Assembly (NCBI GenBank): GCA_027485675.1
Contig: JAIXQP010000007.1
Coordinates: 186,001-250,000, forward strand
Source of the DNA: Terriglobales bacterium
GTDB taxonomy: Bacteria > Acidobacteriota > Terriglobia > Bryobacterales > Bryobacteraceae
Direction of reading: 5' to 3'
Length of the DNA: 64,000 nt
Numbering within the stretch: position 1 is the first letter of the stretch; every line of letters begins with the position of its first letter. The notes under the pieces were generated by a model. That model ran no database searches. It worked only from the letters and a program-made list of their open reading frames with translations, and was not told the DNA's origin. Both the position numbers and the translations under genes were made by a program. Positions 8,990 through 20,211 of the stretch are shown here, in pieces.

Positions 8990-11005
8990 TTAGTTCCAGT
9001 CTTTTTGGGTTAGGGTATCCAATTCCAAGGCGCCATGGCGGGGAAGGGATTCAAGGGGCAGGCCGGCCTGCCAGAGAGAGACCTGAAAGTGCACCAGGTC
9101 GCCCGGGGCGATCTGGAGATCGCGGAGCGGGATGGCCGCCTCGACGATGCGGCCGACGGCGAACTGTCCGGCTTTGAGCGAAGTCTCCTTGTCGCCGGCC
9201 TTCAGGCGGATTTCCAGTTGGGTGCAATCGGGCAGGGGGTCGAAGTCGAGACGGAGGTAGATCGTCTTGCCGTCGGTGCCGTAGAAGAGCTCCTGCAGGC
9301 CGACGCGTCCGCCGTGCATGGCGCCCTGCCGCTGGTCGACGCGATACTCACCGGCGCCCATCCATTCGAAGTAGCTGCTGATTTCGCCGTCCACTTTCGG
9401 GGTGATGTGTCCGGTGGGGCGGAGATGGTGTTCGGCGAAGGAGGCGCGGAGGATGGGCCGGGAGAGTTCGTCCGGAGGCGGGAGTTCGAGGGCGCGGTAG
9501 ACGTTGGCCAGATGGTCGCGAAACAACTGGTCGAATTCGAGGCGGTTGGCGGATTCGTGTTCGGGCCCGTACCACCAGCACCAGTCGCTGCCTTCGGCGA
9601 TCAGGATCTCTTCGTAGGCCAGCTCCCGCTGGGTGGCGGTGACGAGGTCTTTGTGTTTGTCGAAGGCCTGCCGCGCGCGGAGGAGATACTCCCAGGCGCG
9701 GTTATCCTCTTCGGCGCCGATCCAGATATCGAAGTTGGCGTTGATCCAGGAGCCGGGGAAGATCTTGTCGAGCTTATGGGCGGGATGGCGTTCGATGCCT
9801 TCGCTGACGGTGACGGCCTCCATCTGCGGATCCGCGGCGATGCGGGCGTAGAGCTGGCGGAGGAACTCGCGGCCGCTTTCGGGGAAGTACTCCCAGGCGT
9901 TTTCGCCGTCGAGGATGATGGGGACGAGGGAGTCGCGGCCGTTGCAGTTTTCGCGGATGCGGCCGAGGAAGTGGTCGGCGGCTTCTTCGGGGCCCATTTT
10001 CGAATAGACGAAGCCGACGAGGTCGCTGAGATAGTGATCGCGGAAGAGGCAGTGGAGCTGGCGGCCCTGGTGATCCCAGAGGTAGGGCCGGTAGGTTTCG
10101 GCGGCGCCGGCGGCGCGGCCGAGGGTGCGGGCGAGGACGCCGTTATCGGTGGCGAACCACTTGAAGCCGCAGTCGGCGGCGAGCAGGAGCGCTTCGTCGG
10201 AGACGGACCCTTCCGAGGGCCAGAGGCCGTTGGGCGTAAGGTTGAGGCGCTGCTGCATGTACTCGCGGGCGGTGACGAGTTGGTGCTTCGCGTCTTCCGG
10301 ATAGCGGAAGCGGGTGGGAAGCGGGACGTGCGGATGGGCAACGCCGGCGACGTCGGAGTCGCACAGGAGCGGCAGGATGGGATGGTAGTAAGGGGTCGTC
10401 GAGACTTCGATCTGCCCGGCGGCGGCGAACTTCTCGTAGACGGGGACGACGTGGCCGAGGATCTCGAGTTGCTTGCGGCCCATTAGCTTCTGGTCGGCGA
10501 GAGAGAAGCCGCGGCCCTTGTCGACGAGGGCCTTGATCTCGGGATCGGTGGCGAGGAAGATTTCGTCAAACCAGGCTACCTGCGAGAGCACCTGGAGATC
10601 GCGAAAGTCCTGCGGGCCGAAGAAGCGGCCCGCTTTCTGGTTGAGCTCGTACAACTCGCCATAGCGCGGATAGCGATAGACCATGCGGCCGACATTGGCT
10701 TGGAAGAAGTACCGCAGGATGAACTGCTGTTCGGGCTCGGTGAGCTCTTCGGCCGGCTTGAGGGCGAGGCGCAGAAACGCGTCGTGGGCCTTGCCGCCGG
10801 CGTACTCGTCGAGCTGGGCGACCATGGAGGGCACCAGGTTGAAGGTCTGCCGGACGGTGGGGAACTCGGCGAGCACCTGCACCATACCGTAGTAGTCCTT
10901 CAAGCCATGCAGCCGGGTCCAGGGGAGCTTGTACTCACCGGTAACCAGATCCTTGTAAAAAGGCTGGTGCATGTGCCAAACGAAGCAAAGATCGATGCGG
11001 GCCAT
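8990..11005 (-). CDS. Glycoside hydrolase family 57 protein
   Basis: 671 residues. The N-terminus ARIDLCFVWHMHQPFYKDL is the GH57 (beta/alpha)7-barrel entry with its HMHQP motif. The nucleophile Glu is expected in GLWPSEGSVSDEA (about residue 262) and the second acid in ILDGENAWEYFPE (about residue 365); both match amylopullulanase-like GH57s. WWYGPEHESANRLEFD follows, then a C-terminal beta-rich region (about 520-671). There is no signal peptide, so it probably acts on intracellular alpha-glucan. It is packed between the phosphoesterase (2-bp gap) and the deaminase. Exact substrate is unknown. Confidence 0.88.
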   Translation of the reverse strand: MARIDLCFVWHMHQPFYKDLVTGEYKLPWTRLHGLKDYYGMVQVLAEFPTVRQTFNLVPSMVAQLDEYAGGKAHDAFLRLALKPAEELTEPEQQFILRYFFQANVGRMVYRYPRYGELYELNQKAGRFFGPQDFRDLQVLSQVAWFDEIFLATDPEIKALVDKGRGFSLADQKLMGRKQLEILGHVVPVYEKFAAAGQIEVSTTPYYHPILPLLCDSDVAGVAHPHVPLPTRFRYPEDAKHQLVTAREYMQQRLNLTPNGLWPSEGSVSDEALLLAADCGFKWFATDNGVLARTLGRAAGAAETYRPYLWDHQGRQLHCLFRDHYLSDLVGFVYSKMGPEEAADHFLGRIRENCNGRDSLVPIILDGENAWEYFPESGREFLRQLYARIAADPQMEAVTVSEGIERHPAHKLDKIFPGSWINANFDIWIGAEEDNRAWEYLLRARQAFDKHKDLVTATQRELAYEEILIAEGSDWCWWYGPEHESANRLEFDQLFRDHLANVYRALELPPPDELSRPILRASFAEHHLRPTGHITPKVDGEISSYFEWMGAGEYRVDQRQGAMHGGRVGLQELFYGTDGKTIYLRLDFDPLPDCTQLEIRLKAGDKETSLKAGQFAVGRIVEAAIPLRDLQIAPGDLVHFQVSLWQAGLPLESLPRHGALELDTLTQKDWN

Positions 11006-11007
11006 GG

Positions 11008-13506
11008 CTAATCTCGTCCGAAGTAGCTACGCACGGGTACAGGCGGCGGGGTCTTCTTGATGGCGAGCCACAGGACTTCGTTGAGTTCGTCGTCGTCGAT
11101 CTCGTCGGCCTCCTCGAACGCCATGCGCGCGGAGCGGGCCGCGAGAGCTCCCTGGCCCGGATTGCGTTCATCGAGCGGGTGGCGGGGCTTTTCGGCGGTA
11201 TAGGCGCTGACGTTCGGGGTCATCTGGAAAGCGCCGACCATGGGCCGGGCGCCGGCGTCGAACATGGTCATGGGCCGGATGCCGAGGATCAACTCGATGG
11301 TCCGGAGCATGGAGGTGGTGTTGTAGAACGAACTATCGATGGCGCCGCGTTTAGTGTAGGGCGAGATGACGTAGGCGGGGGAGCGGTGGGAGTCGACGTG
11401 GTCGGGTCCGTTCTGCGCGTCGTCCTGGATGACGAAGATGGCCATCTTCTCCCAGAACTTGCTCTTCGAAAGCGCCTCGATCATGAGGCCGAGGGCGTAG
11501 TCGTTATCGGCCATGGCGGAGAGGGGCGCGATCTTGCCGGCGGCGAGGCCGCTGGTATGGTCGTTGCCGAGGCGGACGAGAGAAAGGTTCGGGAACTTGC
11601 CTTCGGCCTCCATGCGGGCGAGGTCGGCGATGAAGGCTTTGGCGCGTTCGACGTCGGGGTAGTCCATGTCGAAGCCGCGATACTGACGGTTGGTGTGGGG
11701 GATGAGAGCGGGGTCGCGGATCAGCTTCACGTGCGGCGTGGAGCCGGTGACGTCCTTGAGCGGGGCGTTTTCGACGAAGTAGCCGTAGTTGCGGAGGGTG
11801 AGGCCTTTGGCGAGAGCGTTGTTCCAGAGGTAGCCGGCGGGGGGCACCGCGGCCGGTTCGCCGCCCTCGTAGTCGTAGTGCTTGCGGCGGCCGGCGTAGC
11901 TGTTGGGCCACATCTTCTGGACGTAATCGGGGGCGATGGCCGCCGTGGTCCAGTTGTGGCCATCGGCGGAGACGTCCGCCGAGACGTAGAAGTTATCGAG
12001 CAGGACAAACTCGCGGGCCAGCTTGTGATGATTGGGGCTCACCTTTTCGGGGAAGAGCGTGAGCGACGGATCGCCATTGCCTTTGCCGAGATCGCCGAGC
12101 ACCTGATCGTAAGTCCGGTTCTCCTTGACGATGTAGATAACGTGTTCGATGCGCGAGGGTTCGCCGGGGCGGACGGGGATGATGGGGGCGACGGCATCGG
12201 AGTGCGCCATGAAGAGGCGCTTGTCTTCGTACGGGGTGTTGCGGCGGACGGCGGACGTCCACTTATCGAGCTGCTCTTCGTCGAACGAGTCAATGACGGA
12301 GATGGACCCGCGCTGGATACGGCCGACGTACTCGACGGCGACGTTGCCTTCATGGACCGGGGCGGGCCGCTGCGCGGGATTGGGCCCTTTGGGGTTGGGA
12401 TAGCTGCGGGGGCCGCGGCCATTGAAGACGAGGAGTTGCGAGTCGAGGGCGCGGGCGGCGATGGGATACCAGCCGGTGGGGATGAAGCCGCGGACGCGGG
12501 TACGGACTTCGCTGATATCGGCCACGGCGACGGCGTTGGCATCGGAGCAGACGACATAGAGGCGCTTCTGGTCCGGGCTGAGGGCGAGGGCGCTCGGCGT
12601 CATGCCGGCGGGCTGCTCAAAGGAGAGGGAGACGTTGATGGACTCGAGCGCCGTGGCGGTGTTGGCGTCGCTGACCCCGATGACCGAGACGGAGTTCGCG
12701 TTGCCATTGGTGACGAAGATGCGGCCTTTGAACTTGGGGGCGTCGCCGTCATCCGCGTCCGGCTGGCGGTCGCTCCAGATCATGTCGGTAGGGTGCTGGC
12801 CGGCCCGGACGAGGCCGAGGCGGTTGCCGGTTTCGGCGGCATAGTGGCCGACGGAGGCATCGGCCCAATGGGAGACAAAGAAGCTCTTGCCGTCCGGATG
12901 GAAGAGGATGCGGTAGGGGCGGCGGCCGGTCGGCAGCTTTTCGATGACACGGCCGGACTGGGGGTTGATGACGTGGACCGCGTTCTGGAACAGGCTGGCG
13001 GCGTAGACGAGGCGACCATCCGGGGAGACGGCGACGTCGCCGACGAAGTCGGTGTGTTTGCGTTCCGCGGCGGGGACGACGGGCATGGAGCGGAGGAGCT
13101 TGAGTTCGCCCTTGGTGTCGTCGAAGCTGAGTTCGTGCACGTTGGCCTGGCCGCCGCCGCCGACGTAGACCATCTTGCCGCTGGGGGCGAAGGTCAAACC
13201 CAGCCAGGCGTCCGGCAGATCGACGCGGCTCGTTTCGGCGAGCGTCTTCGCGTCGAAGACGACGACGGCCGGCGGGTTGTAGCCGCCATGGAGGACCAGC
13301 AGCCAGCGCTTATCGAGCGAGAGCGCGGAGGCCATGGGGAAGGTGTCGGTGCCGATCTGCCGGCCGGCGGGCGTGAGGAGCGCGCCGCTATTAAGAAAAA
13401 CCGAGCCATCGGGACGGGGGCCCACCCGTTCGGAGACGCCGGCTTGGGAGACAAGCAGGACGGCGGCCAGCAGCGTTCCGCCGCCGGCCAGGAGAAGTGT
13501 TTTCAT
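11008..13506 (-). CDS. YncE-like beta-propeller fused to a phosphoesterase (PF04185-type) domain
   Basis: 832 residues with an N-terminal signal or anchor (LLLAGGGTLLAAVLLVSQAG). Residues about 40-370 are YVTN/YncE-type propeller blades (DKRWLLVLHGGYNPPAVVVFD, SPDGRLVYAASLFQNAVHVI). Residues about 440-780 are an alkaline-phosphatase-superfamily phosphoesterase: VIYIVKENRTYDQVLGDL with the nucleophile and metal region, NFYVSADVSADGHNW, and FVIQDDAQNGPDHVDSHRSP. The protein is probably periplasmic and may hydrolyse a phosphate ester, but the substrate is unknown. The start overlaps the nadE stop by 4 bp (ATGA). Confidence 0.87.
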   Translation of the reverse strand: MKTLLLAGGGTLLAAVLLVSQAGVSERVGPRPDGSVFLNSGALLTPAGRQIGTDTFPMASALSLDKRWLLVLHGGYNPPAVVVFDAKTLAETSRVDLPDAWLGLTFAPSGKMVYVGGGGQANVHELSFDDTKGELKLLRSMPVVPAAERKHTDFVGDVAVSPDGRLVYAASLFQNAVHVINPQSGRVIEKLPTGRRPYRILFHPDGKSFFVSHWADASVGHYAAETGNRLGLVRAGQHPTDMIWSDRQPDADDGDAPKFKGRIFVTNGNANSVSVIGVSDANTATALESINVSLSFEQPAGMTPSALALSPDQKRLYVVCSDANAVAVADISEVRTRVRGFIPTGWYPIAARALDSQLLVFNGRGPRSYPNPKGPNPAQRPAPVHEGNVAVEYVGRIQRGSISVIDSFDEEQLDKWTSAVRRNTPYEDKRLFMAHSDAVAPIIPVRPGEPSRIEHVIYIVKENRTYDQVLGDLGKGNGDPSLTLFPEKVSPNHHKLAREFVLLDNFYVSADVSADGHNWTTAAIAPDYVQKMWPNSYAGRRKHYDYEGGEPAAVPPAGYLWNNALAKGLTLRNYGYFVENAPLKDVTGSTPHVKLIRDPALIPHTNRQYRGFDMDYPDVERAKAFIADLARMEAEGKFPNLSLVRLGNDHTSGLAAGKIAPLSAMADNDYALGLMIEALSKSKFWEKMAIFVIQDDAQNGPDHVDSHRSPAYVISPYTKRGAIDSSFYNTTSMLRTIELILGIRPMTMFDAGARPMVGAFQMTPNVSAYTAEKPRHPLDERNPGQGALAARSARMAFEEADEIDDDELNEVLWLAIKKTPPPVPVRSYFGRD

Positions 13507-15152
13507 TCGCTGTAACCCTGTGCGATCGGAAGGCGGCGACCGAAGCCGAACGCCTTGGTTGTCACCTTGAGTCCGGGCGCGGCTTGCTGGCGCTTGTACT
13601 CATTTCGGTCCACCTTGCGAGCCACGTCGCGCACGAGCGCGAGTGGCAGGTTCAGCTTCTCGGCGATCCGGGCGGGCGAGACCATCTGATCGACGTAGAG
13701 TTCGAGGATGGCGTCAAGCACCGGGTACTCGGGAAGGGAGTCAGAGTCCTTCTGGTCCGGCCGGAGCTCGGCGGACGGGGGTTTCACGAAGGTCGATTCG
13801 GGGATGGCGTTGCCGAGGCGACGGTTGGCGACGCGGCAGAGGGCATAGACCTGCATTTTGGCGACGTCGCTGATGACGGCGAGTCCGCCGCACATGTCGC
13901 CATAGAGCGTGGCGTAGCCGACGGCGGTTTCGCTTTTGTTGCCCGTGGTGAGGACGAGCGCTCCGGTTTTGTTCGAGAGCGCCATGAGCGTCAGGCCGCG
14001 GAGGCGGGATTGGAGATTCTCCTCAGTGACGTCCGGCTTGGCGCCGGCGAAGACCGGCTGGAGGGTATCGATCATGGCGGCGTAGGCGTTGTTGATAGAT
14101 ACCGTGGGGCACTGGATGCCGAGCGCTTGGGCGAGGGCGAGGGCGTCGGTCAACGAATGATCGGAGGAGTACGGGCCGGGCATAGCGACGCCGGTGACGT
14201 TCTCTTTGCCAAGGGCTTCGACGGCGATGCAGGCGACGAGGGCCGAGTCGATGCCGCCCGAAAGGCCGAGGAGCGCTTTGCGGAAACCGGTTTTGCGGAA
14301 GTAGTCCCGGGTGCCGAGGACGAGGGCGGCATAGACGGCGTCGATCTCTTCGGGATGGCTCGCGTGAAGGTCGCCGGTGCCGGTGTGGAGGTTGGCGAAG
14401 ACCAGTTCTTCGGCGAAGCTGGAGGCGGCGGCAATGACCTTACCGGTCGCGTCCATGGCGAAGCTGGAGCCATCGAAGACGAGCTGATCGTTGCCGCCGA
14501 CCTGGTTGACATAGACGAGCGGCAGGCGGTGGCGGCGGGCGGTGGCCGTGAAGATCTGCTCGCGCAGCGCCCGCTTGTTGATGTGGTACGGGGAGGCGTT
14601 AATGGAGAGAATCGCCTTGGCCCCGGACGAGATCAGCTCTTCGACCGGGTCTCGTTCGTAGAGGCGCTTTTCCCAAAAGTGCTGGTCGTTCCAGGCGTCT
14701 TCACAGATGGTGATGGCGACGGGCGTGGAGCCGATGCAGGCGATGGACTGGCTTTCGGCGGGACGGAAGTAACGCTGCTCGTCGAAGACGTCGTAGGTGG
14801 GCAGCAGCATCTTGTTCTGCTGGAACAGGACTTTGCCGCGCTGGAGCAGGGCCGCGGAGTTCCAGATTCGTTTGCCGACCGTGAAGTCGGCCGCGGTGGC
14901 CGTGCCGCAGATGATAGCGATGCGCAGCGGCGCGGCTTCGGCCGCCAATCGCTGCAGTTCGGCATCGGCGGCTTCGAGAAAAGCGGGGCGTTCGAGGAGG
15001 TCCTGCGGCGGGTAACCGGTGAGAGCCAATTCGGGAAAGACGATCGCCTCCGCCCCTCCTTCGGCCGCGCGACGCGCGTAACGCATCATCAGGCTGGCGT
15101 TTCCGACCAGGTCGCCAACCGTGGTATTGATCTGCCCCAGGGCAATCCGCAT
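13503..15152 (-). CDS. nadE: Glutamine-dependent NAD+ synthase
   Basis: 549 residues. Amidates nicotinate adenine dinucleotide to NAD+ using glutamine, in the cytosol. The N-terminal nitrilase-type glutaminase domain (1-250) shows Glu in FPELALTGYPPQDLL, the Lys region GKVLFQQNKMLLP, and the catalytic Cys in ITICEDAWND. The C-terminal PP-loop synthetase has GLSGGIDSALVACIAV (about residue 292) and ALVLTTGNKSE. It lies 22 bp downstream of hspR on the same strand and overlaps the phosphoesterase start. Confidence 0.95.
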   Translation of the reverse strand: MRIALGQINTTVGDLVGNASLMMRYARRAAEGGAEAIVFPELALTGYPPQDLLERPAFLEAADAELQRLAAEAAPLRIAIICGTATAADFTVGKRIWNSAALLQRGKVLFQQNKMLLPTYDVFDEQRYFRPAESQSIACIGSTPVAITICEDAWNDQHFWEKRLYERDPVEELISSGAKAILSINASPYHINKRALREQIFTATARRHRLPLVYVNQVGGNDQLVFDGSSFAMDATGKVIAAASSFAEELVFANLHTGTGDLHASHPEEIDAVYAALVLGTRDYFRKTGFRKALLGLSGGIDSALVACIAVEALGKENVTGVAMPGPYSSDHSLTDALALAQALGIQCPTVSINNAYAAMIDTLQPVFAGAKPDVTEENLQSRLRGLTLMALSNKTGALVLTTGNKSETAVGYATLYGDMCGGLAVISDVAKMQVYALCRVANRRLGNAIPESTFVKPPSAELRPDQKDSDSLPEYPVLDAILELYVDQMVSPARIAEKLNLPLALVRDVARKVDRNEYKRQQAAPGLKVTTKAFGFGRRLPIAQGYSE

Positions 15153-15174
15153 GAAGACTACTATTGTAGCGGCG

Positions 15175-15609
15175 CTAGGCGCTTACTTTCTTGCGGCGTA
15201 CTTTGGGTTCAACAAATCGTTGCTGCGTTTCGACATGGACCAGGGAGGAGACACTGACGACGGGGACGAGGGCCTGCGAGTCGGGCCCGGCGGGATGGCG
15301 GACGCGCTGCGCGATTTCGGAGTTGAGCGAGGCGACAAACTGTTCGATCTGCCGCTGCATCTCTTCCATCTTTTCGCGCATGTTGAGAATGATCTCCACG
15401 CCGGCCAGGTTGACGCCTAACTCGCGCGTCAGTTGCAGGATCACTTCGAGGCGTTCGATGTCTTCGTCGGTATAGAGCCGCGTATTACCATCGCTGCGCG
15501 AAGGCTTCAGCAGGCCTTCCCGCTCGTACATGCGGAGCGTCTGAGGGTGGAGGTTGTACTGTTCGGCTACGGCCGAGATCATGTAGGCAGCTTTGTTTCG
15601 TTTGGCCAT
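15175..15609 (-). CDS. hspR: MerR-family heat shock repressor HspR
   Basis: 144 residues. The MerR-type winged helix (residues about 8-75) reads YMISAVAEQYNLHPQTLRMYEREGLL, then RLYTDEDIERLEVI. A coiled segment (NMREKMEEMQRQIEQFVASL) and a basic tail (KVRRKKVSA) follow. HspR represses dnaK operons by binding HAIR inverted repeats and uses DnaK as co-repressor. Its place as third gene after dnaK-dnaJ matches the actinobacterial layout. A HAIR-like operator is present upstream of dnaK. Confidence 0.93.
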   Translation of the reverse strand: MAKRNKAAYMISAVAEQYNLHPQTLRMYEREGLLKPSRSDGNTRLYTDEDIERLEVILQLTRELGVNLAGVEIILNMREKMEEMQRQIEQFVASLNSEIAQRVRHPAGPDSQALVPVVSVSSLVHVETQQRFVEPKVRRKKVSA

Positions 15610-15627
15610 CCGCGCTTCCCTCTACCG

Positions 15628-16797
15628 TTATACCTTGCTCCAGACCTCGCTTCGGGGATCGGCCGGATACTGTTCGGCTAATTCGCGCAGGAGCTCCCGC
15701 GTCCGCTCATCGTTGGCCGGCGGCGCCTGCAGCTGCACTTCGACAATCTGATCGCCGCGCGTCTCTTTGCGCGAGTTGGGCACGCCCTTTTCGCGCAGAC
15801 GGAACTTCTGGCCGTTTTGCGTACCCTGGGGGATTTTCAGAATGGCGCGCCCATCGATGGTGGGCACCTCAATCTTGGCGCCGAGGACCGCTTCGGGCAC
15901 CGTGACCGGAACCTTGATTTCAATGGTGTCGCCGTCGCGTTTGAAGAACGCATGCTCTTCGACGCGGACCGTGATGTACAGGTCGCCGGCCGAGCCGCCC
16001 ATGCGCCCGGCATTTCCCTTCCCGGCGACGCGGAGGCGCGAGCCGGTGGCCACCCCGGCGGGGAGACGGACTTCGACCGAGTCCATATGCGCCGTGCGGC
16101 CTTCGCCCCGGCACGCGCCGCAGACATTGCGCAGGCGGCCCGAGCCGTTACAGCGGGAGCAGGTGAGATTGAACTTCATGGCGCCGGCCGTTTGGGAGAC
16201 CTGGCCGGTACCGCTGCACTCCGGACAGGAGGCGACGTTGCCGCCGGCCGAGCCGGAGCCATTGCAGGTGGTGCAGGCCTCCTGGCGGGAGATGCTCAGC
16301 CGCACTTGCGTGCCGCGGATCGCCTGCCAGAAGTCGATATTGAGGGTGTACTCGAGATCCGCGCCCTTTTCCGGCTGCTGCGGTTGCGCCGCCTGGCGCC
16401 CCCCAAAGAACTGGCTGAAAATGTCGCTGAACCGGCCGCCGGCATCGCCGGCCGGGCCGCCCGGCGCGGAGCGGCGGCCGCCCTGCTGATTAATAAAATC
16501 GGAGAAATCGAAGCCTTCAAAGCCCATGCCCGGGCCGCCGCCAGAAGGAGGTCCGCCCTGCGGAAAGCCGCTGTCCGAATAGAAGCCGTATTGATCGAAC
16601 ATCGCCCGCTTCTTGGGTTCGCTGAGGACGTCGTAGGCTTCCTGAACCGTTTTGAACTTATCCTCGGCGGCCTTATCCCCCGGGTTGAGATCCGGATGAT
16701 ACTTGCGCGCAAGGCGGCGATAGGCCTTGCGGATCTCGTCATCCGATGCTTTTCGATCGACACCGAGGGTGCCGTAATAGTCTTTGCGTTCCGGCAT
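15628..16797 (-). CDS. dnaJ: Chaperone protein DnaJ
   Basis: 389 residues. J-domain (5-70) with the HPD motif in [11 protein letters not shown], followed by a long Gly/Phe-rich linker ([20 protein letters not shown] and on). A complete zinc-finger domain has four CxxCxGxG repeats: [32 protein letters not shown] (about 160-235). The C-terminal substrate-binding domains end the protein. It stimulates the ATPase of DnaK, encoded 60 bp upstream. hspR starts 18 bp downstream. No grpE lies between them. Confidence 0.97.
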   Translation of the reverse strand: MPERKDYYGTLGVDRKASDDEIRKAYRRLARKYHPDLNPGDKAAEDKFKTVQEAYDVLSEPKKRAMFDQYGFYSDSGFPQGGPPSGGGPGMGFEGFDFSDFINQQGGRRSAPGGPAGDAGGRFSDIFSQFFGGRQAAQPQQPEKGADLEYTLNIDFWQAIRGTQVRLSISRQEACTTCNGSGSAGGNVASCPECSGTGQVSQTAGAMKFNLTCSRCNGSGRLRNVCGACRGEGRTAHMDSVEVRLPAGVATGSRLRVAGKGNAGRMGGSAGDLYITVRVEEHAFFKRDGDTIEIKVPVTVPEAVLGAKIEVPTIDGRAILKIPQGTQNGQKFRLREKGVPNSRKETRGDQIVEVQLQAPPANDERTRELLRELAEQYPADPRSEVWSKV

Positions 16798-16857
16798 GGC
16801 TTACCTCGCCGGCCAGGGCCGCACGGCGGCGGCCCCAACCAAGCGCCTCACTGGTGA

Positions 16858-18774
<1,917 letters not shown>

Positions 18775-18810
18775 GACTAGAACTTTTGCCTCCTGCTTTA
18801 GTGTACTACA

Positions 18811-18839
18811 AGTATTGAATCTGCGCGACTCACTATCAA
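18811..18839 (-). promoter_or_regulatory. Predicted sigma70-type promoter of dnaK
   Basis: On the minus strand a -35 TTGATA (18839-18834) and a -10 AATACT (18816-18811) are separated by 17 bp. They match the consensus at 5/6 and 4/6 positions. The dnaK ATG is about 37 nt downstream of the -10. The spacer holds the HAIR-like repeat, so a bound repressor would block RNA polymerase. Confidence 0.5.
18814..18834. promoter_or_regulatory. HAIR-like HspR operator
   Basis: On the + strand the half-sites ATTGAAT and ACTCACT flank exactly seven bases (CTGCGCG). The published HAIR consensus is CTTGAGT-N7-ACTCAAG, and 10 of 14 half-site positions match with the correct spacing. It lies between the -35 and -10 of the dnaK promoter, and hspR is in the same operon. 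Binding is inferred. Confidence 0.5.
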
Positions 18840-18868
18840 GTAATATTTTAGCAGGAGAGACTCAGGTT

Positions 18869-20203
18869 CTAGCCCGGCAGCAGCTTGCTGATGTCGTTGT
18901 ACAGAACAAAAACCACCACCATCATCAAAAAGACAAAGCCGAGCTTGAAGACGGTCTCCTTGACCTGGAGGCTCAAATCCCGGCGCATGATCATCTCAAC
19001 CGCCAGCATCAGAATGGTGCCGCCATCCAGGATGGGGATCGGCAACAGATTGAAGATCGCCAGATTGAGACTGACGGCGGCCATCAAGCCAACAAAGGAC
19101 GCCAAGCCCTCCCGCGCCGCTTCGCCACTGAGACGGGCAATGCCGATGGGACCTTCCAGGCTCTTGGCGGACATGCGCCGCTCCACCAGCCCGCGGAGGA
19201 ACTGCAGAATGAGTCCGGCGCTGCGCGTGTTCTGGCGGACCGACTCGCGGACGGCTTCGCCGAACGGGAGTTGCACGTAGGTCACGCGGGCCGACAACTG
19301 CACGCCGAGCATGTAGCGTTTGGAGTCGCCGTCGCCGACAGCGGTCGGGGTGATCTGCACCTTGCGGACTTCGCCGTCGCGATTGTAGGTCAATTCCACT
19401 GGCTTGCCTTGGCCTTCCTTGAGCATCGCGAGCAGTACCTGCGTGGAGCGGAGGGCAACACCATCGAGGGCGACAAGGAGATCGCCGGCCTTCAAGCCGA
19501 CACGGGCCGCCTCCATATCGGGACTCACGCCACCGAGCTGGATTTCATGCTGCTCGCCCCAGCCGATCGTACCGATGCCGTTCTGCTCGTGGAGCGCCGG
19601 GGTGAGCGTGACGACGACCTGCTCCGTGTCGCGCTTCAGGACCACCGGCACCGGGCGATTCGCCGCGGCGACTTCGGCTAGCGTGACGTCCTCCCAGGTG
19701 GGATCGGGGATATCGTCAAAACGGACGATGCGGTCGCCCGTGCGCACCCCGGCTTTGGCCGCCACCGAGTCCTTGGCCACGTAGCCGACCACGGCCGGAC
19801 CATCCGAGCCGACAATCTTCGGGTAGCGATACATGAACAGGCCGGTCAACAGGACGAGCGCCAGGATAATGTTCATCGCCGGGCCCGCGAACGCAATGAT
19901 CATGCGCTGCCAGCGGGGCTTAGCGAGAAAGCTGCGGGGATCTTCGACCGCGGAGGGATCCGGCGACCCGTCTTCGGCAGTTTGTTCGCCGGTCATCTTG
20001 ACGTAGCCGCCGAAGAGGATGAGCGACACGCGGAAATCGGTTTCGCCGCGGCGGAACCCGAACAGGCGCGGACCGAAGCCGAACGAGAAGGCTTCGACTC
20101 GGACATCAAAGTACCGGGCGGCCCAGTAGTGACCCAGTTCGTGGATCAGGATCATGATGCCGATCAGGACCAGGACCCACCAAACGTTTTGAAAAAGAAC
20201 CAT
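18869..20203 (-). CDS. rseP: RIP metalloprotease RseP (site-2 protease family)
   Basis: 444 residues. Inner-membrane intramembrane protease that cleaves anti-sigma factors and signal-peptide remnants. The zinc site is HELGH at residues 21-25 in the first membrane segment. Two PDZ regions follow (SVAAKAGVRTGDRIVRF and DMEAARVGLKAGDLLVAL). The third metal ligand is in LLPIPILDGGTI (about residue 395), and membrane segments are at both ends. It starts 8 bp after the dxr stop, the same dxr-rseP order seen in many bacteria. Confidence 0.95.
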   Translation of the reverse strand: MVLFQNVWWVLVLIGIMILIHELGHYWAARYFDVRVEAFSFGFGPRLFGFRRGETDFRVSLILFGGYVKMTGEQTAEDGSPDPSAVEDPRSFLAKPRWQRMIIAFAGPAMNIILALVLLTGLFMYRYPKIVGSDGPAVVGYVAKDSVAAKAGVRTGDRIVRFDDIPDPTWEDVTLAEVAAANRPVPVVLKRDTEQVVVTLTPALHEQNGIGTIGWGEQHEIQLGGVSPDMEAARVGLKAGDLLVALDGVALRSTQVLLAMLKEGQGKPVELTYNRDGEVRKVQITPTAVGDGDSKRYMLGVQLSARVTYVQLPFGEAVRESVRQNTRSAGLILQFLRGLVERRMSAKSLEGPIGIARLSGEAAREGLASFVGLMAAVSLNLAIFNLLPIPILDGGTILMLAVEMIMRRDLSLQVKETVFKLGFVFLMMVVVFVLYNDISKLLPG

Positions 20204-20211
20204 AGATGCGA

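Noticed and set aside
11179-13515. Long + strand frame opposite the YncE/phosphoesterase gene
   Set aside because: Composition is a mirror of the minus-strand gene, with no recognisable domain and no ribosome site.
18775-18868. CIRCE element for HrcA control of dnaK
   Set aside because: No TTAGCACTC-N9-GAGTGCTAA-like repeat; the repeat present fits HAIR better.
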